Of a DNA stretch of 64,000 bases, positions 38,526 through 51,611 are shown piece by piece. Below the pieces are notes generated by a model that was given only the letters and a program-made list of their open reading frames with translations, did not search any database and was not told the DNA's origin. Position numbers and translations under genes: made by a program. This DNA comes from Thermothielavioides terrestris NRRL 8126 (Eukaryota; Ascomycota; Sordariomycetes; Sordariales; Chaetomiaceae): the NCBI RefSeq assembly GCF_000226115.1, contig NC_016457.1, positions 3,162,001 to 3,226,000 of the forward strand, read 5' to 3'. The number at the start of each line of letters is the position of its first letter. Within the stretch, counting starts at the first letter, position 1.

Positions 38526-38859
38526 TGTCACAGCACATGCGCAAGCCACTGTCGAGCAAGCGCTAGCATAGTTCTAGAATAGAGTGAGCACTTAGAACCT
38601 AGAAGCTAGTATCTATAACGTGCGATATAACGTATAGGATCAGAGCCTATAGACTATAACTAAAAGGGTAGGCAGTTACCTACTAAGGTGGAGGGGGATT
38701 CCTAATCCTCTAAGGATTAGTCTCTAATAACAATAGGAGATACGCTTAGATAACGTCGCCTTAGAAACGGTAACCACTCGCCCTAGTCATTGCTATAATA
38801 CTATTATACTTCTTTGCCTTAAAGTATCTTACTAGTAGTACTTAAAGACTCCTATTATA
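38526..38859 (+). repeat. Gypsy-4 5' LTR (LTR-A)
   Basis: Starts TGTCACAGCA and ends CCTATTATA (TATTACA before RIP). It interrupts Copia-2 RT and is followed after about 30 bp by the Gypsy-4 gag start, which is why I call it a 5' LTR. Its 3' three quarters (about 38616-38859) match the reverse complement of 53092-53332. CpA and TpG are better kept than in the neighbouring gypsy DNA. The exact 5' limit is less sure: an alternative start is near 38609, where the shared part begins. Confidence 0.7.
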
Positions 38860-38890
38860 GATTCTAATCCTTCTTCCTCTACTAGCTAAG

Positions 38891-38973
38891 ATGCTATCTA
38901 TTTATAGTACCTCGACTTAGATACCTATATCCTTATCCCACTTATTGCTATCTATTACTATCAATTCGCCTAT
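38891..38973 (+). pseudogene. Gypsy-4 gag, N-terminal piece
   Basis: ATG at 38891-38893 opens MLSIYSTSTQIPISLS, continuing to the E3 target site. The reading frame resumes at 52108 without shift once E3 and one CTAT are removed, which identifies this short piece. TAG at one position is RIP type. Confidence 0.75.
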
Positions 38974-39473
38974 TGGATTAGGGTGATAGACTACCTAGAT
39001 ATAGGGGACCCAGTTTTTCTGTTTTTCTATTTATCTTAGAAGCGTTGTATTCGTTGCTAGGGGAGGTCTAACCCTCTAGTTATATATATTTAAGTGGGCT
39101 AAGCCCATCTTCTTTATTATCAAGCAAGACATTAAGCAGTTGTCAATATACGTTCGTTGATACTACGTTAGTAGTTCTCCTTCTTCTAGGAAGGCTATTG
39201 AGCCTCTCCTTTTATTGTTCTACCTCTATCTAGACAATAGGTATCCGAGCTATTAAGCTCTAACCGTATTCTCGTTGTTTTTTGTCTTTTCTACTATATC
39301 TTATTAGACGTACCTAAGCTATATATCTTCCTCTTAGGAGATAGCCTTCCTACTACTCGATATACACTATCTTCATTCGTCTAGAGGGGCACTATATTCC
39401 TCTTAGAGCTATCTTATACGCCTAGTCCTAGGTATAGTAGGGTAGGTTAGTATAGAGGTTTTATACCACTTTA
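38974..39473 (+). repeat. E3 5' LTR
   Basis: Starts TGGATTAGGG, ends ACCACTTTA (CCACTTCA before RIP). Direct repeat of 51604-52103. Confidence 0.92.
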
Positions 39474-40239
39474 AATAGGGGCTTAATTAGAGAGGAGCTT
39501 AGCTCTATATCTAAATAGGATAATATAAACTACAAAGTCTTCTAAAACTATAGAACTATACGATATTATATTAATAGCTATATAACGACGATATAGCCGA
39601 CCTGTTGAAGCTCTAGTATACCGATATCGGCATCTCTAGGAGGTATAGAAGCCTATTAAGGCGTATATATTCTAGGGGTCTATTGAGACCTTGTCCTAAG
39701 AGACCTTCCTTTGCCTAAGTAGCGTAGAGTATTAAAAAGATATTCTATTATCCTCAACACTTCGAAGACCTATTGAAGCTTTATTATTATCGACGTAGTA
39801 GTTATAAAACGCTAACCTAATTGAAAGATAGTAGTTCTATCCTCCTAAATAGAGACAAGGGTAGAATTTTCATTAATCGTTATTTTCTTCTCTAGTCTAG
39901 CTAAACTAGTTACAAAAGTAGTTAAACGTAGTAGCTATTTATAAGCTTCTAAGCTCAAGGCTACACTTTTATAATACTTAGCTCCTTCTAATAGTATATC
40001 TGGCACTATTTTATATTAGATATAAGGTCTTAGTATAGACGTTTACTTTTCTTCTTAAGAGCTATACTCTTATTGTTATTATATTAGTTAGGTTTAATAT
40101 ATTAGTTGCTAGAGGTATCTAAGTGATCTATAAAGAACCTATAGTTATCCTTTAGGGCCTTTAGACTATATATTCTAAAGGAACCTAGCTACTTAAAAGG
40201 TTTTCTTCCTCTAGATAGATATCGAAGGAGTCGATATTC
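39474..40239 (+). other. E3 leader, no gene
   Basis: Collinear with the leaders of E1 and E2. I see no supported coding frame or identifiable primer-binding site. Confidence 0.7.
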
Positions 40240-43200
40240 CTATAGAAATGTATATATTAGTCTTTTTATAGTCTATCGATATAGTCGTTGCCTTTCTCGA
40301 AGACAATAGTTAAACGCCTAATAACTAGACTCTAGCGATATATATATATATTGTCTATAGAAGCTCTAGGAATCCTATCAACCTCTATAACACTATTAAT
40401 CCTAATACTAATCTCTAAAGGAGAGTCTAAGGACGTATCTATCTCGTAGCTTTTCTAAGGTATATTAAGCGAAGAAGACCTAGCTAAAATAGTGTAGATA
40501 CCCCTTCTGTCTTTGCTAAATACCTCTACTCCGCCTATCTATATAGAGGTACCTATAGTAATATCTTCTAGTCTCTCTAAAGCTAAAGCTCTAAAGAAGA
40601 TGACTAAGTACGTTCTTACTACTACGTTTAGTACGACCTTTCCAACTCTAGCGAAGGCTAGCCTTTAAGGCTACTTCTCTAGTTAGAATGCTATATAATA
40701 GATCAAGACCTTTAAAGAGATATATAAGGCTTATTAGGTTACTAATGACAAGACCTATATATACCTATTTAAGCTTTAGTATAATATTATAATCTAGCCT
40801 ATTATCTATTACTAGGAGAAAAAGGATTAAGAGACCTAGGCTACTTTTAAGGTCAAGTTCCTAAAGTACTAAAAAGACGACGATCTTAAATAGTATAGTA
40901 ACAGAGGTTACCTTTGTAATCTAATCAAAGGGAGATACTAGCTAATTAGCAAAGTTATCTATAACTACTTTAAGTTAATCGACTATATATACGCTATCGC
41001 CTCTACTAAAGTTTATAAGGAGCTATAGTATATAATTATTCTAACGATATAGTATATACTTAATTAGTAGATCTAGGTAGCTCTTAAAGATCGTTAGCGT
41101 ACTCTAAAGAAGGACGATAAGGACTCTATCTACACTACAAAGTGGATAGACTTCCTTGAGTTTATTTAGGATACTCTTTAGAAAGGTCTTAACGTAGGAG
41201 ACCTCTTCCTTAAGATCTACGAGTATAAGATCGATCTATAGAAGTACTACTCGCCTCTAGCTACGCCTACTATTAAGACTACTCCTAAGTTATAGGAGTA
41301 AGAAACGGAGGAGCTAAAGAAAGCTCTTATACCTACGCCTAACGATATCGACGATCTAGCTAATTAGCTCTAGCGTCTATATATCTAGAAGTAGAAGATC
41401 GCTAAGTAGTTTAAATAGAAGATTAAGGCCCTCTATTTATATAGAATCGATCCTACTTCTAATGAGATTAAGGTTCTTTAGATATATTTCTAGCAATAGT
41501 AGAGCCGTTTATAAGAGAGATATGTTAGCTTCGTTATTGGCCTATATATTGATAGTCGTCCTTCTAGCTATAGTAGACCTATAAGTTCTAGCTATTACTA
41601 CTACTGTAGTAACTCTAACTATATAGTCCTTAAGTATATAGAAGCTATAAAAGCTATAGCTATAGGTCTAATATATTATAAGGGTATAGATTACTGCTTT
41701 AGCAATAGGAGTAAGAAGGGCTATATACTAGCTAAGACGATTACCTTTATAAAAACGGATGTTAATAGTATATAAGAGGTTAGCAAGATTGGCTAGCTTA
41801 TTCTTATATATATAGCCTATTGCCTATAATATAATAGCTACCTTATATACTAAGTTTACTACTATAAGTATAAGCATCTAAATAGTCGCCTATTTAAGCT
41901 AGATATATCTCTAGTACTAAATAAGTACTACCTCTAGTAGCCTAAGCTATATTAGGAGCCTACAACTATCTAGACAACGATTAATCGTCTTATATACAAA
42001 GGGGAGCCTAAGCTTACCTTCGCCTTCTATTATATAGTATCTAATTAGTTGTCGTTTTATATAGTCCTATCAAAGGGAGGTTATATCTTAACTTAGAAGG
42101 TTGTTCTACGATCTACGCTAAAGGCTAACGAATTTCGCTAACTATCTCTTCCTCTCTCTAACTAGACTAAGGGGAAAGCTAAGGAAGAAGCGGATAAGGA
42201 AGTAGAGACTATACTTCAAGGTATACTACCTACTAAGTATCAGTTTACTAAAGACGAAAGGGAAGACGATATCTAGATAGACGGTACTCCTATACCTCTA
42301 GTAGAGCCTCCTTATATAACTATCCTTAAGAACCTAGCTATAGCGAATTATATAAAGAAAGAGGAGCTATAGTCTAAGCCGCCTATACTAAAGGTTACTA
42401 TATTACCTCTATATATAAAGGATATAATCTATACTATAATAAAAGCGAAGACTAGTCTAACCTTTAACGATTTAGTCTATATCTCGCCTAAGTATAAGAA
42501 CGCTCTAATTATATATTTATAAAGTATTTCTATTAATATCAAGGTTATTAACTATAAAAGGTCTAGTGTTCCTAAGCTTAATAGACCAACTATTGTACTA
42601 AAAGATATAGGGGTCTATATATAAGCTCTATATACCAATGTAAATATACTTAGTAGCCTTCGCTCTAGCTAGACTAAGACGGTTCTAATGATCTTCAGAG
42701 TCACTAAGGACAGCGTATAGGGCATCTATATAGGAAGCCTCTAAGAGCGCTAGATTCGTAAAGGTCTATCTAGAGACGTTGACGATTATATCTATACCTT
42801 ACTCTAGAAGTCTATCTCAACGCTTTTGGTCTTAGAGTATATAGAACTTAGTATAATAATAAGAGTATAGTCGCTTTCTACTCTATATATCTAGTTCGAA
42901 AAAGGTTATTATAATAAGTATCTCGCTCTAATCGACTCTAGTTTAGAGTATAACTACATCTTAATAAGTATTGTCGAGAAATATATATTACTATACTAGC
43001 CTACTAAGGTTATTTTAAAGGGTATTTATAGTTTAGCACCGTTCTTTAGAGAGACCTAGGTCACTCTTTACCTAGGTAGAGTCGATATCAACCTTTACTT
43101 CTTTATAACTAAGGACACTGCTAGTAAATACAAAGCAATTCTTAGTATACTATTTATCAAGGATACTACTCTAACCTTTGATTACTATAATAGTAATCTA

Positions 43201-46200
43201 ATCACTATTAATCTATTTATAGAAGGAAAGATAGTCTAAGTATATATCGTCTCTAAGAAGATTACCTAGTAGAACTATCTACTATCTCTAATATAACTAG
43301 CTATTTAAGAATAATTCTAGGGATTAACGAAGAGTCCTAAAAGAATCTTTAACTAAGTAGAGATAAAGGAAAGTAAGACTGCCCTTAGTTTCCTTAGCGA
43401 TAATATAGGTAAAGTGGTTTTTTATCTCGTTTTATAGAAGTCCTATATACTACTTCTTAGTACTCTTTTTTACATTATATATTCTTATTCTTTATCTTCT
43501 TCGTCTAGATAGACAAAGATCGAATTGTTATCTTATTTAAAAGGGAAAAGAGGGACCTTAGTTGGAAGCCCCTTTTCTAACTAGAGGCTAAAGTAAGGAT
43601 TTAAATATAAGGTTAGATATACCTTAAAGACGTTTATACTTTAGAAGAATATTATAAACAAGGTTCGACTAGTCGATTTAGCATTATTAGATAGCTCTAT
43701 ACTAGAGGGAGACCTATTATAGTAAGAAAAGCGGCTTATAAAGGCTAAAGTAAAGATATAGTTTAAGAAGGAATAGGACTATCTTATAGTCCCCTGTTTC
43801 TTAGATCTTAAACTAGGCTCAAGGCTTACTAAGAAGCGCCTTTAAACGATATTTACTATTATAGATAGGTTCCTTAATAAGCTAGAAAAGGAGATGTTTA
43901 CTAAGATCTTATAAAACTAGGAAGCTACACTTATATAGGATTTCACTGAGTATAGGTATATCTATAAGGATATTGTCTTGCCCTAGTATATTAAGACTAT
44001 CCTATATAAGGCCTAGTAGAGCAAGTCTATTCCGATTCTAAAGCCGCTAATATAAAAGGTTATTAATCTACTTAAAGAGAGGTAGATATATAGGATTATT
44101 GAGTATAGCTATATAAGCTACTATAATAACTAGTTCCTTATTCTTAAGAAGGATAATAGATTATAGCTTATCAATGATGTTTAAAAGGCCAATGCTATAA
44201 CGATCTACAACGCTTTCGTCCTACCTACTATAAAGGAATTTAGTAAAGACTTTGGTAGCTATAAGCTAATATCTCTCTTAGATCTCTTCTCTAGTTACAA
44301 CTAGGTCAATCTTAATAAGTAGAGCTACAATTTAATAATCTTTTCAATGTCAATTAGTCTTTTCTATATATATATACTACTAATAGGGGGTATAAATTCT
44401 ATTGCCTAGTTCTAGTAGGCTATAACGATGATCTTTAGTAACCTTATCCTAGATGTTTATCGAGTCTATCTAGACGATATTATAGTAAAAGGTCCTCGAT
44501 CTGATTATAATAGCTATCTAGATAGAGAGGGATATTATAAATTTATTGTTAAGTATCTTAAGAACATTGATATAGTATTGCTAAATATAGAGCTAGTAGA
44601 TACAACTATCGTTATAGTGAAGTCGAAGTAGGTATAGCTAAAAGCGGTCTTACTTAGTTATCTTTATATACCTAATAGGCGCCTTCTTAAAGAAGTAAAG
44701 GTAATTAAGATAAAGGAGTAGAAGGCCTATTCTAACGTTAAAGAGGTATATACCTTCGTTGGAATAGTTGGATACTACTAGATCTAGATTAAAGGCTTTA
44801 CGATTATTGTAATTCCTCTTTACGCTCTAATAAAGAAGGATACTAAATAGACTTAAGGGCCTATTAAACAAAAGGCGATAGATAAGCTAAAGGAGAAAAT
44901 TACTACTACTCTAGTCTTTATAACGCTCGTCTATAGCAATCTATAGTATAGTATAATTTTCCTAGTTTATAATGCTAGTATCCTTAGCTAGGGAGATATA
45001 CTTAAGTAGGTTAGTTCTAATAGTAAGAGATATCTATATAGGTTCGAGAGTAGCATTTAGTTAGAGGTAGAGAAGTAGTATAATACTACGAAGAGGGAGC
45101 TAAAGAGGCTACTCTTCCTTCTAAAGCGTTTTCGCTACTACCTTTTTAGTATACATTTCACTATAGAGACTAATACTCTAGTTCTAGTCCATTAGCTCAA
45201 TAGTGCTATAAACGATATTTTAGATACTCTTATAATATATTAGATTGCCTAGATCTATCTATTCAACTTTAAGGTCAAGTATATCCTAGGCCCTAAGAAC
45301 GTTGTAGCCAATGTGTTGTCCTATAAGCTGTCTAGGCCCTTTAACTATATAGAGAAAGAGTTAGAGGAGGATATCGACAACTAGGTCGACGCCTAAATCT
45401 TTGTCAACTATATAGGCAAAGAGACTTTATATCTAAAGAGGAAACTAGAACCTGTCCGCCTTTAGGATAGTTACTCCTAGCGCTCCTAGGATATCGCCTA
45501 CTTCCTATCAACGATAGAAGCTCTGCCTAGCTACGGTCTATACTAGAAGCGATATTAGCTTAAAAGGAAAGTATTGAAATACTTTATTGAGGATCGTCAC
45601 CTTTTTCTCTAAAGTATAAATTATATATAGTATTATAGGTATATTGTTAATACCTTTAAAGAGAGGCGTTTAATCTTCGACTAGTGCTATAGCGAGGTTA
45701 GCTATTATAGGAGAGAGGCGATATACCAATAAGTAACGAACTACTACTATTAGCGTAGTATATATAAAGATGTTATAGAGTAGATTTAGGCTTATATACT
45801 ATATTAAGTGTATAATGCCTAGAGGTTTAAGGAAGTAGTAGGTTAGACAACGCCTTTGCCTTTTCCTTTTACTAAATAGTACCTTAATATCTAATATATA
45901 TCGTCTAGCTATAGGGAAAAGAAGTGTTTCCTCGTCGAGGCTTACAACGATCTTATAGGATATATCGAGGCTAAGATCCTATTAAACAAGTCCTCTAAGG
46001 CTATTAAGTCCTTTATTATATAGTATATTCTTTATTGCTAGGGCTACCCTATTGTTATAGTTGTCGACAGAGGCTCTAAGTTCAAAGGCGAAGTCAAAGA
46101 GATCCTCTATAAACTACGGATCAAGAGAGTTATTATCTCGCTATATAATTCGTATATAAATAGAGTAAATGAGGCTAGCTATATCCCAATTGCTACCTCG

Positions 46201-47466
46201 TTTACAAAGATGACTAATAGTATAGGAAAGAGGTGGAGAGAGCTCCTTCTATATATTTTATATATAGATTATATAACTGTTAAGGGCTCTTATAGAATAT
46301 CTCCCTTTTTTTTTACCTATAACTATAAGCCTATTAGTCTAGTCGAGTTTAATGTTCCTATCTAACGAATTCTTACCTAGGACTCTATCTATACCTAGAT
46401 AGAGGGAGAGGATCCTACTAGACGCTATATAAAGCTCATTGCCCTCTATACTTATATCCTCGAGGAAGCTAAGTATAACTATAAGATTGCTACTAAACAG
46501 GTTGCTATAGCTTATAAAAAGCTAGCTAAACGCTATAATAAGGCTTATAAATGCAAATTTCGTTTAAAAAATGTAGTAATATCTATTAGTAATCTTGTCC
46601 TCGTCTATAACAACATTTGGCAACTAGATATAAGCTTAGTCTAGAAGCTAGAGTATTGCTAGTTTAGCCTATTCTATATTTAGATAATTAAAGACTAGGA
46701 TATTTACTTCCTAGAGACTTTAGACAATATACTTATCTAGATACTATATCCTCTAAACTATATAAAGAAGTTCTTTAAACTAGATAACGTCTAGCTAGAA
46801 GTAGACGGTATAAACCTGTTCCTTTATTTAGAGGGGTATAGCAACAACGAGCATTATTATAATAGTCGCTATAGCGAAGCGTAGAACGGCGGGGGAGCTA
46901 ATCCTAACCCTAGCGCTAGCTAAGGCTTAGCTGCCTTAGCGTACTATAATAGCGAGATATATCGACTTGACAGTCGTTTAAGCTTTTACTATAATAGAGA
47001 GACGTATACTAGACACTTCTAAAGAGAACGCTACCGCCTCAACAGTTACTTAAGGCTCTATAAGGATAGCGAAGAGGGGTCTAGCGCTACTAAAGACAAT
47101 TAGAATACTAGCGACTAGACTATAGGTTGTTACCCCTATCAACTAGCTAAGAATTCTAATAGTAGCTAACTAGTTAAACTTCCTTATAGTAGCGAACTAT
47201 ATAGCACTTTAACTAGTCGATAGCACTACTTTAGCAATCTTTATTATGTTTATAGCAATAGCCTATTGAGGGAGGAAACTATATAAATAGTTGTAAAGGA
47301 TACTACGATTATAGTTAAGGAGGAGGTCTTTAAGGAAGAAACCTTTAGTTATACTATAGTGCCTTAGGCTAGCTAGACTCACTTAACTATAAAGGGGGCA
47401 AGGAAGAAGCGACTTCGTTAAAAGCTTATCGTTGAAATCCCCTATAGAAAGCTACCTAGTTTTTAA
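40240..47466 (+). pseudogene. E-family gag-pol polyprotein, copy E3
   Basis: Collinear with E2 and in a single frame from gag to integrase. The gag knuckle near 41590 reads YYYYCSNSNYIVLKY, keeping the second Cys that E2 lost. The protease near 42940 reads LIDSSLEYNY, keeping the Asp that E2 lost. The RT box is YLDD at 44467-44478. RNase H lies near 45150-45340 and integrase near 45650-46400. The tail (46800-47300) differs from E2 and makes this pol 54 codons longer between YLDD and the stop. It ends at TAA 47464-47466. About 280 bp without a gene separate it from the antisense ORF. Stops are RIP type. Confidence 0.93.
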
Positions 47467-47749
47467 CACTAGCCCTCTAGATATATAGGGATATATATTC
47501 TAGAAGGGGAAGAGGGTATAGAAGCTACTACCTCCGATAGTTTCATTAGCGTTTAGCTATATTTCCTTTTTAATACCTATTGTTATATTAGCCTTCTACT
47601 CGTTAGTAATGTCTTTATTAGCTACGTCTTATTTAGTCTTCGTCTATCTACTGTCCTTCGCTTATTTTTAGCCTTTAAAGCCTTATTCTTTTTCGCTAGT
47701 ACTTAAGTTTTCTTCCTAGGGGGTAACCTTACTCTTAGGAGCCTTATAG

Positions 47750-48901
47750 TCATTTATACCTTTTTCTTTTCACTTTTGTCCTCTAGATAGATAGTTTCTA
47801 TTATATAGGACTAAGTTTCTTAGAGCTAAAGCTAAAGCTAAGAAAAATCTATAATTAGGGTATATAGTCTTTTAATCTACTATCTATAGGCTAAGCTCCT
47901 AGACTATATCCTACCCTCTACCTATCCCTGTCCGTTGTCTCTATCCCTTAGCGACGTAAACTCTTGCAGTTAGCTTAGTACTACGCTATTTGCTCCCTAA
48001 TAGTATCCTCTAGTAGGATAAACCACTCTTGGCCTACCTCTTTTAGACGTAGCTTTAGCCTAGAATCGTTCTTTAGATTATATAGAAAGTAGCCCTATAA
48101 GATCAAGTCCTAAGCTAGGTACTTCTAATTATTCCTATAGATATAAGTCTAAGTATATTCCTTCTCTAACTAGATATAGTTAATATACTTATTAGTAAAG
48201 AGAAGAGTAAGAGAAGTATAGCTATTAAAGGGCTAAGTTATATAGATATCCCTATCTTTATTAAAAGGAGTTGTTAAACGCTAGTACAACAGTTTGTAGC
48301 TTTAGCAAAGAACTTTATTGCTATAGGAGTATTAGTCTTCCTCTGCCTAGAAGGCAAGTATAAAAGGGAAGCGTAGTACTTATTTACAACCCTATACCTA
48401 GATTAAGAGAATTAAAGCTCGGTTTAGGTATATAGCGAAATAATATATCCAATGCCTAAGTGGTCCACTATTGTAATGCTCTATAAACACTGAACAAAGA
48501 ACTAAGGTATTATAGTACTATTCGATTACGTCAACTAGCCTATTGTCGATATAAACTAATCGCTATATCCTACGCTAATCTTGCTAATTGCTTAGTAGAA
48601 CCTACTAGATATATAGTAATCTAACGTTTAATCAGTAGATCTTGATTATACTATAGATAGCTTTATATTCGACTAAGATTATAGTATATTCGTTAATATA
48701 GTATTTATCTTTCGGTATTAGTGGATCTTTTATCTTACTTTAGACTACCTAGATATACTTCTAGGCTACGAAGATCGTTGTTTTTAATACTAGCGAAAGA
48801 TCGATCTAGCGGTTTATAATCCTATATAATAGTAGCCTCTAGTCACTTACTTTATTAGTAATTTCCTACAATATATCGTAGATACGCTAGCTACTTAGCA
48901 T
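47750..48901 (-). pseudogene. E-family antisense ORF, copy E3 (383 codons)
   Basis: ATG is intact (complement of 48899-48901) and the first in-frame TGA is the complement of 47750-47752, 1152 bp as in E0 and E1. Only TAG/TAA interrupt it. It is convergent with pol and divergent from ORF3. Product unknown. Confidence 0.7.
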
Positions 48902-49370
48902 TATAGTTTCTAAGTTGCAAATTCGTATATAAGAGCTATATATAAATTTGAAAGGGAAGTAGAAGACCTAACTACCAAGAACCTAATCTGCCTAGAGAGA
49001 CGAAGGCACTAGAATAAGGTAGTGAGAGGGTTAGAAGAAGAAAATAGTTCTAGGATAGTAAAGAGGAGAGGAAGGCCTTAAGAATTTAGGGGGCAAATAC
49101 TCATTTTTAGCTAATTAGTAGACGCTATAAGCTTTATTTGTTTTCTTTCGCCTAGTTTAGGAAAGAGCTAAATAGCTCTCCTATCTTCGAAGGCTTGCCT
49201 ACCCCTTTTTCTTAATCCTTCTACTAGCTCTTTTACAATTAACCATTTCTTTTACCTTGCTTACTATACCTTGGATTTTCTTATAATCGCTTTAATTGGT
49301 CTAGATCTTTCTACCTAGAGAGTGACTTTTCTATCGAGCTAAATTTTTATATACTATTGTAAGCATTGCT
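48902..49370. promoter_or_regulatory. Shared intergenic region, antisense ORF / ORF3 (E3)
   Basis: About 470 bp, collinear with E0 and E2, between two divergent genes. Nothing more specific is readable after RIP. Confidence 0.5.
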
Positions 49371-51611
49371 ATAGATCGTTATAGGATTCCTAATTTTATA
49401 AGGCCTATACAATCTTAGGCCAATATAACCGTCGTCCTAGGATAGAAGTAGCTACTTAGAGAGCTTAAACTTTATATACCACTAGGTTTATAGAGGCTTA
49501 TAGAAGATAGCGATTAAGCAAGGTATTATATCTCCCTTATAGAGCAAGAGCTAGACTCAAAGATACTAAGTTACCCTAGGGAGACTAGTCCTAAGCTTTT
49601 TCTATTTCTATAGACCCTAAAGAAGTATCTACAAAATATAATCAACTAGTGGCCTAACTAGATTCAAAGCCCTTAGCTTAGTATAAACCCTAAGATTATA
49701 AGCTACCTATTCCTAGGCTAGCTAGAGGGAAGGTATATAATAGATCGGTTTTTCAAAGTCAGTTTTATAGATATAGGTATTTCACTCTTCGATATAGAAA
49801 GTATACTATTTACTAAGGAATAGCTAGAGGGCTAGATAATCCTAGACGTTATATAGTTTTTCTTTTGTCTTTATAAAGACTATCTCTAGTTCTACCTATA
49901 GCCTATCTTAGATACTAGTCCTATACCAAAGGAGTTCTACTAGTCTAACTAGAAGGTTATTACTAACTATTGTTGTTTCTAAGTCTTCCTTTACTTTGTC
50001 GATAGAAGGCATTAGGCTATTGTAATCTTCGATTAAGTTGTAGGCTAGCTTTACTACTTTAACTCTATACTTAAGAGTATAGAGATATATACTAACATCT
50101 TGTCAAAGGTCTAAATTGCTTTCTAGTTTATCTATAGGTTCCCTTAGTTATAGCTATATAAGGAGGTTATCGTCTACTACTCTTAGCAAAGTTTAGAATA
50201 GGAATATAGATAGTTCGCTTTTAAGTTTATATAGGCCTTTCTTTAAGAGCTCTAGCCCTACCTTCTAGACGGATAAATATAGTTTAGGCTACCCTAGCTT
50301 TGGCTATACTAGGGAGATAGCGAGATAGTTGTATAGTAGTATATATTGTACTTATAGTTAGAAGCTTATAGGAATGCTCTTAGTATCTTTAAGGATTGTC
50401 TACTCTATACTAAGGGAATCCCTTCGTTATAGTAGAACGAAGGGAAGACGTATAAGCTCCCTCTAGACCTATTGTCTTTAGCCTAAGAAACTACGTAGCC
50501 TACGCTCTTAGAGTACAACGAAGATAAGGTGATCGAAGTCCTCTAAGCCAACGACGTATTTACATCTAATATCTTTAAATTCGATAACCTACTTATATAT
50601 CTCTATAACTACTTTAGTAATATAGAACTTAGAATCCTAGCTATATATTTAGTAGCGTTTAGGGAAGCCTAGCTCTTTAACTAGAGTGAGAAAGGAGTAA
50701 TCGCTACTACCTAAATTATCTTTATACCCTAGTTAAAGAAGGATATAGCGTACTAGGTATACTACTATAGAGTTATAGGACTCCTACTAGACAGATAGTT
50801 TAGCGGTGTACTATCCTTATAAGACCCTATAGACGACCTTAGACAATAGTTATAAAGCACGTTTCTAGCACCTAGCACTATTCTACCCTTTCGACTAAAG
50901 GACTAGCCAGTTGCTTTAGGTCTATTAGTAGTACTTACAGAGGATCTTAACAATATATCGACCTAGTAGGATATCGAAGCTAAGATTATAGAGATTACTA
51001 CACTATAAGCGACTATAATATAAAGGCTTGTCGATACCCCTATAGATAAGATAGACTATAAGCGCCTTCTTAGCAGTAACCTAGTCAAGAACCTTAAAGC
51101 ATTGGTATAAGTAGCCCTTAAGAAGATAGCACTTAATCTCTACCTCTAAGAAGAGGAGACGCTTATCTATACGCTTATAAGGAGACTAGACTACCTCAAG
51201 ATACCTTATACTCTAGTATAGAAGTATCTTTAGGTATAAGGATTATCTATATTATCTAGCTGAACATTACCCTTAGTATAATACTATAGTAAACGCCTTT
51301 ACAAAGAACCTACGAAGCCTAGACGTCTACTTTACCTACTACTATACGACCTATACGACTATACCTTTGCCTATAAATATAAATATCTAGTATAGTAGCA
51401 AGGCTAGGATATATATATTAAAGAGGTAGAGGAGTATAAGAGATAGTATAATCAACCACTATAGCTAGCTAGACCTTTATAAGCTAAGAGAGCTATATAT
51501 AGAGAGTAACTCAAGGAGTAGCGACGATAAGAGGTATATATTAGAGAGCTTTTAAGGTATAAGCTTGCCTATAGGAGTATATAGCAAGCTTAAAAGAGAA
51601 GTGTAGATTAG
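49371..51611 (+). pseudogene. ORF3, putative Ulp1/SENP-like cysteine protease, copy E3
   Basis: Exactly 2241 bp, like E2, ending at TAG 51609-51611 inside the 3' LTR. This copy keeps the His of the putative catalytic HW pair: FVDRRH at 49995-50012, followed by TAG for Trp and AIVIF. The later FDSL is FNSI here (Asp to Asn by RIP). The WLND-like stretch reads LFTKEQLEGQIILDVIQFFF, where the RIP stop sits at the Trp position. The C-terminal 100 residues are Gln/Arg/Glu-rich. The candidate nucleophile region (LYQGDSEIVVQQY) has no Cys-Gly pair; the last Tyr is Cys in E2. Its position downstream of pol is unlike standard gypsy env or chromodomain. Confidence 0.5.

Noticed and set aside
38521..38864. 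GATTG/GATTC flanking LTR-A as a target duplication of a solo LTR
   Set aside because: Only four of five bases match, and the right-hand copy is followed directly by the Gypsy-4 leader and gag ATG, so the LTR is better read as a 5' LTR.
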